A stretch of DNA of 64,000 nucleotides, taken from Acanthochromis polyacanthus (lineage: Eukaryota > Chordata > Actinopteri > Pomacentridae). The translations under genes were made by a program, and so were the position numbers. The notes beneath the pieces were generated by a model. It did no database searches. It was given only the letters and a program-made list of their open reading frames with translations, and was not told where the DNA came from. Positions 1 through 16,300 of this stretch are shown piece by piece. Position 1 is the first letter of the stretch. Each line of letters begins with the position of its first letter. The stretch lies in assembly GCF_021347895.1 (NCBI RefSeq), contig NC_067123.1, positions 3,550,149 through 3,614,148 on the forward strand, read 5' to 3'.

Positions 1-189
1 GTTAAAACATTCAGCACAGTTTTATGAAGAGAACTGACAAAATAAGAATCAATCCTCAGGGTAACCGCTCTGTTTTTGATCCTTTTGCTGATTTTTAATG
101 GATTATTGTTTTACAGTAAAAGGTGGAAAATGGGTGAGAATTAACATTATTTTAAAAGTAATCCTAAAACCCTGATTTGTGTCCTGCAG

Positions 190-3891
<3,702 letters not shown>

Positions 3892-4353
3892 ACATCTTGA
3901 TCCATTTTAAAACACTTTTACTTTAGTTACTTTTTAGTTACTAGTTACGATTAGTTGTAGTTATTAGTTCAGTTCATGTACTTTGGAATGCTTGTTTTAA
4001 ACTTTATACTGCTTTCTAATAATATACGTAAGCATACTTCTGAAACATTTTTTCTAGTTTAAACGTTGATTGAAGCTGTAACTTTTTATATTAGTGACAG
4101 TTAAAATGTCGACCAGCAGGCAGTAAAAAGCAATAAAAGCAGAACAATCACTTTTCATTTTAAAACCAGGTAACACTATATCATTTATATAATCTACTTT
4201 TGCAGGTATTGCAAAGGTTGAGATTTTTATTCACATTGTTTGTTGTTTTTTTTTGCTATTTTTTGATTGTATTAAATCTGCTCTTCCAATGAAACATATT
4301 GACGCCAACTACAGATTTACAGAATATTGTGTATTTTTGCTATTACCAATAAA
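3892..4353 (+). promoter_or_regulatory. lmna: lmna 3' UTR with polyadenylation signals
   Basis: AT-rich sequence after the lmna stop. AATAAA hexamers occur at 4132-4137 and 4348-4353, and either could end the transcript. No open frame of interest. Confidence 0.55.
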
Positions 4354-4566
4354 GATGTTTTCAATAAACTTTTGTGTTTGTCTCATTTGACTATAAGAAC
4401 CAAATGTAAATATGGACAGGTGGTTTGATTGTCGAGTGGAATCTGTTTGACTGTGTCTATGTGACTCTAATCCATTTGAATGATTTCTCTTTGTTTTACA
4501 AACAACACGAAAAAACTGTCTGTTTAAAACCATCAACAACTGAAATTGCATGATCAGAGTTCTGCC

Positions 4567-5440
4567 TTCATTCTGAGAACATTTCCAGAGTTCCAGGTCC
4601 TTGAAGTCCATAGAGGTGGGTCCAGATTTATCACTTTTAATGGACTTTTTCCATCATTTCTGAGCCTCAGAACTTCATCAGTCCAGCAGATAGAACCAGA
4701 ACATTTAGGAGGAAAAACACATCTGAGTTCTGATTAAAACTGAAACTGAAATAGATAAAAATGCTGGAAAATCACCCCCAAAAGAGCCAAAACTATCCTG
4801 AAATGTTCAAATATGCCAGGAAAAACATGGAAAATCACTACAAATAGGCCAAAATTTCCACAAAAAGTACCAAAATGAACAAGAAAAGGACCAAAATTTC
4901 TACAAAACAGGTACCTAATGGTGATTTTGTTTCTTTTTGTGACTATTTTGTCTTTTTGTGGTAGTTTTGCAAAATTTTATGGTGATTTTGGATGTTTTTG
5001 TGTTCATTTTGGCATGTCTTAGTGTAGATTTTACATGTTTTTGACGTGATTTAGTGTCTCTTCGGTCCCTTTTTGTTGATTCGGACTCTATTTGTGGTAG
5101 TTTTGCATCTTTCAGTAAAAATTGTGGGTCTTTTTGTTTAATATTTACCTCTTTTTTTTGGTAATTTTGGGTCTTTTGTACTTATTTTGTTTCTTTGTGG
5201 TAATGTGGTCCCTTTTTTGGGATTTGGTTTCTTTCTGTGTTAATTTTCCAGCTTTTTTAGTTATTTTAGTTGTAGCTTTTACCGGGACTTACATGTGTTT
5301 TTCCTCCTAAATGTCATGGTTCTATCTGCTGGACTGATGAAGTTCTGAGGCTCAGAAATGATGGAAAAAATCCATTAAAAAGTGATAAATCTGGACCCAC
5401 CTCTATGGACTTCAAGGACCTGGAACACTGGAAATATTGA
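4567..5440. mobile_element. fold-back element, copy 1 (long terminal inverted repeats)
   Basis: The arm at about 4572-4735 (contains GTTCCAGGTCCTTGAAGTCC and TCATCAGTCCAGCAGATAGA) is repeated as its reverse complement at about 5285-5440. Between them, an A-rich half (…CACAAAAA…, 4740-4915) is followed by a T-rich half (…TTTTTGTGG…, 4920-5290), so the interior is roughly self-complementary too. No transposase frame, so non-autonomous. The arm recurs at 6018-6180 and 26868-27010. Confidence 0.82.
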
Positions 5441-5588
5441 TAGTAGTGGAACTTTGCATGATTTAATTAAATATATTAAAGTCATTGTAATTTTTTTTAA
5501 AAACCAGCTGATTCTGAGGAGGTCATGTGGAGGAACTAATAGATTTTTTATGGAATAATCCGTTTCAGTGTGTTGATGTAATTCTACA

Positions 5589-5789
5589 AATGACCTATAG
5601 GTGGTAGCAGTGCGCCTGCGCTGTGCCCAGTCTGCCGAAACGCCCCAAGAAGAGAAGAAGCGTCTCAAACCAGGAAGTAGCGGACAGCGGTTAGTTGAAC
5701 TAACCTTAACCCTAAACTAACCTTAAACTAACTCTACCTACCTGTGAGTTTGATCAGGGCGTTGTTGAAAAGGACAAACGTGACATTCG
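5589..5789 (+). promoter_or_regulatory. naxe: probable naxe promoter / non-coding first exon
   Basis: A locally GC-rich patch (CGCCTGCGCTG, CCAGGAAGTAGCGG with an ETS-like GGAAG) ends at GACATTCG followed by donor GTGAGT at 5790. A matching acceptor TTTCCTCTGCAG precedes the naxe start exon at 7323. Inferred from splice signals and base composition only; the transcription start is not determined. Confidence 0.4.
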
Positions 5790-6017
5790 GTGAGTTTCAT
5801 GAACATTTTGTCACGAAAATCAATCCTGAAGGTTAGCTAACAGCTACAAGAACAGATAAGATCTATAAATATAATGTCTGTGTGAAAACTGACAATATCA
5901 CTTGAATAACAAAACACACTTAATATTGGAAAATGATTTAAATGTTGTTCAGTAAAGCTACTGCTTTGTTCTGTTTTGGCCTTTATGGTTTTTATGCATG
6001 TTTTATATTATTTTACC

Positions 6018-7130
6018 TTCATTCTGGGAATATTCCCACAGTTCCAGGTCCTTGAAGTCCACAGAGGTGGGTCCAGATTTATCACTTTTAATGGACTTTT
6101 TCCATCATTTCTGAGCCTCAGAACTTCATCAGTCCAGCAGATAGAACCATGACATTTAGGAGGAGAAACATCTGAGTTCTGAGAAAAACTGCAACTAAAG
6201 TAGCTAAAAATGCTACAAAATGACCAGAAAAGTGACCAAAATCAGCACAAAACAGGTGAAAATGCGGCATAAATTGAACTTTGGATCAACAAACTTGTGA
6301 AATTACCACAAAAAGAAACATAATCACCACAAAAAGAGCCAAAATTAATGAAAAACATTCAAATAGACCAGCCCAAACTCGCAAAATCAAAACTAAACAT
6401 ATGTAATTAACAAAAAAATACCAAAATTACCACAAAAAGCACAAAAACTACCATAAAACAGGTGAAATTGCGACAAAAACTCAAATTCAGCAAAATTACC
6501 CTACCAAGAGCCAAAACGACATTGAGAAGTTCAAATATGCCGACAAAAACATGCAAAAACGAAACATGCAAAGTCACCACAAAAAGGACCAAAACTACCA
6601 CAAAACCAATGAAATTGCGACAAAAACTCAAATTTTTCACCAACAACTTGCATAATCACAACAAAAATGGCAACAATGGCCACAAAAACACCCAAAATCG
6701 CCACAAAAATGAACAAAATTAACACAAAACTGGTGAAATTGTGACAGAAACTCAAATTTTTCACCAAAAACTTGCAAAATAAACACTACAAAAATGGCAA
6801 AAATTACCACGGAAGCACACAAAAATCATCCTTAAAAGAGCCAAAACTGCCTTGAAAGGTTCAAACATACAAAATTATCACGAAAGCAATTTAAAAAGTA
6901 CAAAAATTGCAACAAAGCGGGTGTCTTTTAATGGTGATTTTGTTTCTTTCTGTGATTATTTTGCCTTTTTGTGGTAATTTTGCAGGATTTTGTGGTGATT
7001 TTGGGTGTTTTTGTGTTCATTTTTTTCATTTTTTAGTGGTGATTTTCCATCTTCTTGATGCGATTTTGTCTTTCTTTTGGTCCCCTTTTGCTGATTTTTG
7101 ACTCATTTTGTGTCTTTTTGTGAAATGTTT
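6018..7130. mobile_element. fold-back element, copy 2 (right arm lost)
   Basis: The left arm at 6018-6180 is nearly identical to that at 4572-4735. It is followed by an extended A-rich interior (6200-6905, CACAAAAA / GAGCCAAAA / GAAAGGTTCAAA phrases) and then a T-rich interior (6907-7130). No recognisable right arm remains. It lies in the putative 5' UTR intron of naxe. Lysine/asparagine-rich and Phe/Val-rich frames here are by-products of the low-complexity interior. Confidence 0.75.
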
Positions 7131-7339
7131 ATGTGCTCACAAAAAGATAAAATGCATTTTATTTTACAGGTTAATATTTTTGCTATTTTAAACACTATTT
7201 TCAAGACTTTTCTTAAAGCTGCGAACATGGAGATGATTTATTTTTGATTCTTCCTGTAGGTGAGACTGATTTCCTGTAGCAGACTGAAAGAACCAGAACT
7301 CACCGTGTTGTTTCCTCTGCAGAACTCTGACCCTTTTGG

Positions 7340-10300
7340 ATGTTGAGCGTTCGGACTCTGCTCGGCTTCCTGGTGACCTCGAGAGCCGCCGCCGCCTTCT
7401 CTGGGACATGTTCACCGTCTGCAGCAGCTAACGTTCATCAGAAGGACTGTTTGAGGAGCAGAGCAGCGTCCAGCATGGCCCACACGATCAAATACCTCGG
7501 GTAAGACATTTAGCATCATTTTAATCCTCATTAGGGTCATGGGGGGCTGGAGTCTGTCCCAGCTGACTGAGGGTGAAGGTTCCCCTGGACAGGTAACAGC
7601 CTATCACAGGGCTACATGTAGAGACAAACAATCACATTAACATTCACACCTACAGACAATTTAGAATCACCAGTTATTAACCTCAGCATGTTTCTGGACT
7701 GTGGGAGGAAGCTGGAGAACCTGGAGAAAAGCCAGCAGGAGAACATGGAGACTCCATGCAGAAAGACTCCAGGAAGACCGGGATACGAACATGGGATTTG
7801 CTCGCTGCAAGGTGACAGTGATATCCACTGCTTCACTGTGCAGCCCATAAATCGTTTTTTCTTTTACAAACAAGTAAAATGTGCAAATCCCACTGGTGTT
7901 CCTCCTTGTTTCTGTTCTCGTCCCAGCTGTGCACGTCGTTACAGTTGTGAACAAAACTACAAAAAATACCCCAAATTATACAAATCTCGTCAAAAAATAG
8001 CCAAACGTAATCCAAAAACTAAACGGAAATTTACCTAAAATTACTCAAATTTGTCCAAAATGAGGTGAAATCTGTCTTAAATGACTAAAACTTGTCCAAA
8101 ATACAAAATGCGTTCCACAAAATGAGTCCAAAACGTGTAAATAGAAGAAAGAATGTGCAAAAATAACACGTCCTTGTGTTCTGTTCTGCTTCCAGCTGCA
8201 CACATCACTGCAAATACACAAAACTAGACTCTAAATGTGTCCACAATGTCATAAATATGATCAACAATTACCCAAAATAGTCCAAGATGTATAAAATTTA
8301 TCCAAGATTGATCCAAAATGACAAAAAAATGACTCAGATGTGTCCAAAATAAAGTCAAATTGTGTCCTTATTGACTACAACGTTCTCAGAATGACTAAAA
8401 TCTGGTCAACATCATTTCTCTAAATATCCCAAATGACTAAAACTGATCCAAAATTCCTAAAATGTGTCAAAAAATGAGGTGAAATCCGTCCAAAATGCAG
8501 AAAAGTTATTCAGAATGACCAAAATGTGTTCAACTGACCGGTAGACTGTATGTAGACGTGTAAAATGACCTGCAGACTGTTTCCAGGCAGGAGGAGGCTC
8601 AGCATATCGATGAGGAGCTCTTCTCTGAGTATGGCTTCAGCGTGGATCAGCTGATGGAGCTGGCTGGACTCAGCTGTGCGATGGCCGTCACTCGGGTGAG
8701 AATCAGTCTGAGCTCTTATTTTGAAAAACTCTGCATTGTTTGGCGTTTGTCTCCCTCTTTTGACAATGAGAGGAATTACAAAAACACTGCTGTCTTGCTC
8801 TCATGATGTTGAGTTTTTTTATTCCTTCTTCATGTGACTTTTTTTTTTTTAATCTTTAACATTAGGAACTCTGTTCTGGTCCAGCTTTGATGTTCTAGTT
8901 GACTGTTGTTTTTCCTACTTTGACACACACTAGGAGCTTTTAGATTTCCTTCCGTTTCTCCATCTAAAGTCCAGCTGCTCGAACAGGAAACCAGGTTCTG
9001 CTTTACGACACATGTAGGAATCTAAATGAGATCAGAGCCTGAGGTGCAGAGTAATCAGATTATTTTTATTTCCTCGTGTGTTTCTGCTGCAGGCGTATCC
9101 ACTCACGTCTCTGGTGAAGTCCAGAGCTTCTCTGCTGGTGATCTGTGGACCAGGAAACAACGGAGGAGATGGTCTGGTCTGTGCAAGACACCTGAAGCTG
9201 TTTGTGAGTGATTTGATTTTAAAATGTTTCATACTTTTTAGGTCCACTACAGTTTATTTAACAGCTTCAGTTACTTAACATTCAGTCTGTAATTCTGTCT
9301 TTCAAAGTTTATTTTATTATCTATTTACTTTTAAAAACTTCAGGCTATGAACCCTCCATCTTTTTGTTTTCCTACAGAGCTATGAACCCTCCATCTTTAT
9401 GTTTTCCTACAGAGCTATGAACCCTCCATCTTTATGTTTTCCTACAGAGCTATGAACCCTCCATCTTTATGTTTTCCTACAGGGCTATGAACCCTCCATC
9501 TTTATGTTTTCCTACAGAGCTATGAACCCTCCATCTTTATGTTTTCCTACAGAGCTATGAACCCTCCATCTTTTTGTTTTCCTACAGGGCTATGAACCCT
9601 CCATCTTTATGTTTTCCTACAGAGCTATGAACCCTCCATCTTTTTGTTTTCCTACAGGGCTATGAACCCTCCATCTTTATGTTTTCCTACAGAGCTATGA
9701 ACCCTCCATCTTTATGTTTTCCTACAGAGCTATGAACCCTCCATCTTTTTGTTTTCCTACAGGGCTATGAACCCTCCATCTTTATGTTTTCCTACAGGGC
9801 TATGAACCCTCCATCTTTATGTTTTCCTACAGGGCTATGAACCCTCCATCTTTATGTTTTCCTACAGAGCTATGAACCCTCCATCTTTATGTTTTCCTAC
9901 AGGGCTATGAACCCTCCATCTTTATGTTTTCCTACAGAGCTATGAACCCTCCATCTTTATGTTTTCCTACAGAGTTATGAACCCTCCATCTTTATGTTTT
10001 CCTACAGAGCTATGAACCCTCCATCTTTATGTTTTCCTACAGGGCTATGAACCCTCCATCTTTATGTTTTCCTACAGAGCTATGAACCCTCCATCTTTAT
10101 GTTTTCCTACAGGGCTATGAACCCTCCATCTTTATGTTTTCCTACAGAGCTATGAACCCTCCATCTTTATGTTTTCCTACAGGGCTATGAACCCTCCATC
10201 TTTATGTTTTCCTACAGAGCTATGAACCCTCCATCTTTATGTTTTCCTACAGGGCTATGAACCCTCCATCTTTATGTTTTCCTACAGGGCTATGAACCCT

Positions 10301-13300
10301 CCATCTTTATGTTTTCCTACAGAGCTATGAACCCTCCATCTTTATGTTTTCCTACAGGGCTATGAACCCTCCATCTTTATGTTTTCCTACAGAGTTATGA
10401 ACCCTCCATCTTTATGTTTTCCTACAGAGCTATGAACCCTCCATCTTTATGTTTTCCTACAGGGCTATGAACCCTCCATCTTTATGTTTTCCTACAGAGT
10501 TATGAACCCTCCATCTTTATGTTTTCCTACAGAGCTATGAACCCTCCATCTTTATGTTTTCCTACAGGGCTATGAACCCTCCATCTTTATGTTTTCCTAC
10601 AGAGTTATGAACCCTCCATCTTTATGTTTTCCTACAGAGCTATGAACCCTCCATCTTTATGTTTTCCTACAGGGCTATGAACCCTCCATCTTTATGTTTT
10701 CCTACAGAGCTATGAACCCTCCATCTTTTTGTTTTCCTACAGGGCTATGAACCCTCCATCTTTATGTTTTCCTACAGGGCTATGAACCCTCCATCTTTAT
10801 GTTTTCCTACAGGGCTATGAACCCTCCATCTTTATGTTTTCCTACAGAGCTATGAACCCTCCATCTTTATGTTTTCCTACAGGGCTATGAACCCTCCATC
10901 TTTATGTTTTCCTACAGGGCTATGAACCCTCCATCTTTATGTTTTCCTACAGAGTTATGAACCCTCCATCTTTATGTTTTCCTACAGAGCTATGAACCCT
11001 CCATCTTTATGTTTTCCTACAGAGTTATGAACCCTCCATCTTTATGTTTTCCTACAGGGCTATGAACCCTCCATCTTTATGTTTTCCTACAGAGTTATGA
11101 ACCCTCCATCTTTATGTTTTCCTACAGAGCTATGAACCCTCCATCTTTATGTTTTCCTACAGGGCTATGAACCCTCCATCTTTATGTTTTCCTACAGAGT
11201 TATGAACCCTCCATCTTTATGTTTTCCTACAGGGCTATGAACCCTCCATCTTTATGTTTTCCTACAGGGCTATGAACCCTCCATCTTTATGTTTTCCTAC
11301 AGGGCTATGAACCCTCCATCTTTATGTTTTCCTACAGAGCTATGAACCCTCCATCTTTATGTTTTCCTACAGAGCTATGAACCCTCCATCTTTATGTTTT
11401 CCTACAGGGCTATGAACCCTCCATCTTTATGTTTTCCTACAGAGCTATGAACCCTCCATCTTTATGTTTTCCTACAGGGCTATGAACCCTCCATCTTTAT
11501 GTTTTCCTACAGGGCTATGAACCCTCCATCTTTTTGTTTTCCTACAGGGCTATGAACCCTCCATCTTTATGTTTTCCTACAGGGCTATGAACCCTCCATC
11601 TTTATGTTTTCCTACAGGGCTATGAACCCTCCATCTTTATGTTTTCCTACAGGGCTATGAACCCTCCATCTTTATGTTTTCCTACAGAGCTATGAACCCT
11701 CCATCTTTATGTTTTCCTACAGGGCTATGAACCCTCCATCTTTATGTTTTCCTACAGGGCTATGAACCCTCCATCTTTATGTTTTCCTACAGGGCTATGA
11801 ACCCTCCATCTTTTTGTTTTCCTACAGGGCTATGAACCCTCCATCTTTATGTTTTCCTACAGAGCTATGAACCCTCCATCTTTATGTTTTCCTACAGAGC
11901 TATGAACCCTCCATCTTTATGTTTTCCTACAGAGCTATGAACCCTCCATCTTTATGTTTTCCTACAGGGCTATGAACCCTCCATCTTTATGTTTTCCTAC
12001 AGGGCTATGAACCCTCCATCTTTATGTTTTCCTACAGAGTTATGAACCCTCCATCTTTATGTTTTCCTACAGAGCTATGAACCCTCCATCTTTATGTTTT
12101 CCTACAGGGCTATGAACCCTCCATCTTTTTGTTTTCCTACAGGGCTATGAACCCTCCATCTTTATGTTTTCCTACAGGGCTATGAACCCTCCATCTTTTT
12201 GTTTTCCTACAGGGCTATGAACCCTCCATCTTTATGTTTTCCTACAGAGCTATGAACCCTCCATCTTTTTGTTTTCCTACAGGGCTATGAACCCTCCATC
12301 TTTATGTTTTCCTACAGGGCTATGAACCCTCCATCTTTATGTTTTCCTACAGGGCTATGAACCCTCCATCTTTATGTTTTCCTACAGGGCTATGAACCCT
12401 CCATCTTTATGTTTTCCTACAGGGCTATGAACCCTCCATCTTTATGTTTTCCTACAGGGCTATGAACCCTCCATCTTTATGTTTTCCTACAGGGCTATGA
12501 ACCCTCCATCTTTTTGTTTTCCTACAGGGCTATGAACCCTCCATCTTTATGTTTTCCTACAGAGCTATGAACCCTCCATCTTTATGTTTTCCTACAGGGC
12601 TATGAACCCTCCATCTTTATGTTTTCCTACAGGGCTATGAACCCTCCATCTTTATGTTTTCCTACAGGGCTATGAACCCTCCATCTTTATGTTTTCCTAC
12701 AGGGCTATGAACCCTCCATCTTTATGTTTTCCTACAGGGCTATGAACCCTCCATCTTTTTGTTTTCCTACAGGGCTATGAACCCTCCATCTTTATGTTTT
12801 CCTACAGAGCTATGAACCCTCCATCTTTATGTTTTCCTACAGAGCTATGAACCCTCCATCTTTATGTTTTCCTACAGGGCTATGAACCCTCCATCTTTAT
12901 GTTTTCCTACAGGGCTATGAACCCTCCATCTTTATGTTTTCCTACAGGGCTATGAACCCTCCATCTTTTTGTTTTCCTACAGGGCTATGAACCCTCCATC
13001 TTTATGTTTTCCTACAGGGCTATGAACCCTCCATCTTTATGTTTTCCTACAGAGCTATGAACCCTCCATCTTTATGTTTTCCTACAGGGCTATGAACCCT
13101 CCATCTTTATGTTTTCCTACAGGGCTATGAACCCTCCATCTTTATGTTTTCCTACAGGGCTATGAACCCTCCATCTTTATGTTTTCCTACAGAGTTATGA
13201 ACCCTCCATCTTTATGTTTTCCTACAGAGCTATGAACCCTCCATCTTTATGTTTTCCTACAGGGCTATGAACCCTCCATCTTTATGTTTTCCTACAGGGC

Positions 13301-16300
13301 TATGAACCCTCCATCTTTATGTTTTCCTACAGGGCTATGAACCCTCCATCTTTATGTTTTCCTACAGGGCTATGAACCCTCCATCTTTATGTTTTCCTAC
13401 AGAGCTATGAACCCTCCATCTTTATGTTTTCCTACAGGGCTATGAACCCTCCATCTTTATGTTTTCCTACAGGGCTATGAACCCTCCATCTTTATGTTTT
13501 CCTACAGGGCTATGAACCCTCCATCTTTATGTTTTCCTACAGAGCTATGAACCCTCCATCTTTTTGTTTTCCTACAGGGCTATGAACCCTCCATCTTTTT
13601 GTTTTCCTACAGGGCTATGAACCCTCCATCTTTTTGTTTTCCTACAGGGCTATGAACCCTCCATCTTTATGTTTTCCTACAGGGCTATGAACCCTCCATC
13701 TTTATGTTTTCCTACAGGGCTATGAACCCTCCATCTTTTTGTTTTCCTACAGGGCTATGAACCCTCCATCTTTATGTTTTCCTACAGGGCTATGAACCCT
13801 CCATCTTTATGTTTTCCTACAGAGCTATGAACCCTCCATCTTTATGTTTTCCTACAGGGCTATGAACCCTCCATCTTTATGTTTTCCTACAGGGCTATGA
13901 ACCCTCCATCTTTATGTTTTCCTACAGGGCTATGAACCCTCCATCTTTATGTTTTCCTACAGGGCTATGAACCCTCCATCTTTATGTTTTCCTACAGGGC
14001 TATGAACCCTCCATCTTTATGTTTTCCTACAGGGCTATGAACCCTCCATCTTTATGTTTTCCTACAGGGCTATGAACCCTCCATCTTTATGTTTTCCTAC
14101 AGGGCTATGAACCCTCCATCTTTATGTTTTCCTACAGAGCTATGAACCCTCCATCTTTATGTTTTCCTACAGGGCTATGAACCCTCCATCTTTATGTTTT
14201 CCTACAGGGCTATGAACCCTCCATCTTTATGTTTTCCTACAGGGCTATGAACCCTCCATCTTTATGTTTTCCTACAGAGCTATGAACCCTCCATCTTTTT
14301 GTTTTCCTACAGGGCTATGAACCCTCCATCTTTTTGTTTTCCTACAGGGCTATGAACCCTCCATCTTTTTGTTTTCCTACAGGGCTATGAACCCTCCATC
14401 TTTATGTTTTCCTACAGGGCTATGAACCCTCCATCTTTATGTTTTCCTACAGGGCTATGAACCCTCCATCTTTTTGTTTTCCTACAGGGCTATGAACCCT
14501 CCATCTTTATGTTTTCCTACAGGGCTATGAACCCTCCATCTTTATGTTTTCCTACAGAGCTATGAACCCTCCATCTTTATGTTTTCCTACAGGGCTATGA
14601 ACCCTCCATCTTTATGTTTTCCTACAGGGCTATGAACCCTCCATCTTTATGTTTTCCTACAGGGCTATGAACCCTCCATCTTTATGTTTTCCTACAGAGT
14701 TATGAACCCTCCATCTTTATGTTTTCCTACAGAGCTATGAACCCTCCATCTTTATGTTTTCCTACAGGGCTATGAACCCTCCATCTTTATGTTTTCCTAC
14801 AGGGCTATGAACCCTCCATCTTTATGTTTTCCTACAGGGCTATGAACCCTCCATCTTTATGTTTTCCTACAGAGCTATGAACCCTCCATCTTTTTGTTTT
14901 CCTACAGGGCTATGAACCCTCCATCTTTTTGTTTTCCTACAGGGCTATGAACCCTCCATCTTTTTGTTTTCCTACAGGGCTATGAACCCTCCATCTTTTT
15001 GTTTTCCTACAGGGCTATGAACCCTCCATCTTTTTGTTTTCCTACAGAGCTATGAACCCTCCATCTTTTTGTTTTCCTACAGAGCTATGAACCCTCCATC
15101 TTTTTGTTTTCCTACAGGGCTATGAACCCTCCATCTTTATGTTTTCCTACAGGGCTATGAACCCTCCATCTTTATGTTTTCCTACAGAGCTATGAACCCT
15201 CCATCTTTATGTTTTCCTACAGAGTTATGAACCCTCCATCTTTATGTTTTCCTACAGAGTTATGAACCCTCCATCTTTATGTTTTCCTACAGGGCTATGA
15301 ACCCTCCATCTTTTTGTTTTCCTACAGGGCTATGAACCCTCCATCTTTATGTTTTCCTACAGAGCTATGAACCCTCCATCTTTATGTTTTCCTACAGAGC
15401 TATGAACCCTCCATCTTTATGTTTTCCTACAGAGTTATGAACCCTCCATCTTTATGTTTTCCTACAGAGCTATGAACCCTCCATCTTTTTGTTTTCCTAC
15501 AGAGCTATGAACCCTCCATCTTTATGTTTTCCTACAGGGCTATGAACCCTCCATCTTTATGTTTTCCTACAGAGCTATGAACCCTCCATCTTTATGTTTT
15601 CCTACAGGGCTATGAACCCTCCATCTTTATGTTTTCCTACAGAGCTATGAACCCTCCATCTTTATGTTTTCCTACAGAGCTATGAACCCTCCATCTTTTT
15701 GTTTTCCTACAGAGCTATGAACCCTCCATCTTTATGTTTTCCTACAGGGCTATGAACCCTCCATCTTTATGTTTTCCTACAGAGCTATGAACCCTCCATC
15801 TTTATGTTTTCCTACAGAGCTATGAACCCTCCATCTTTATGTTTTCCTACAGGGCTATGAACCCTCCATCTTTTTGTTTTCCTACAGAGCTATGAACCCT
15901 CCATCTTTATGTTTTCCTACAGGGCTATGAACCCTCCATCTTGTACCCAAAGAGGCCCAACAAGCCGCTGTTCCAGGGTTTGACTACACAGTGCCAGAAG
16001 ATGGAGATTCCCTTCCTGACCGAGATGCCGGAGGTTCGTCTATTATTTAGCACCTCGGTTGTTCTGCTGATTGCTCATGAGAGTGCTTTTGATTTCCATC
16101 TGTGGTGCACTTTATTAGATTGTATTAAATCAATGGTCCACGAGGGGAAATGAGGTTTTATTACGACAAACAATCGATACCAGGACTGGTAACTATCGCT
16201 GCAGACTGACTGATGTTTCTGGTAAATGGTCTCTTCATCTTCTCAGGCTGAAGTGGTGGATGAAGCTTATAACCTGGTGGTCGATGCCATCTTTGGCTTC

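Noticed and set aside
6407..6822. Phe/Val/Cys-rich frames resembling transmembrane proteins (also at 26272-26677 and 27068-27394)
   Set aside because: They are complement-strand readings of the CACAAAAA-rich interior of fold-back elements and recur wherever that interior does.
9345..15924. Regular 35-bp direct repeats considered as a CRISPR-like array
   Set aside because: There are no spacers: units abut directly, and the genome is vertebrate. It is a minisatellite derived from a splice acceptor.
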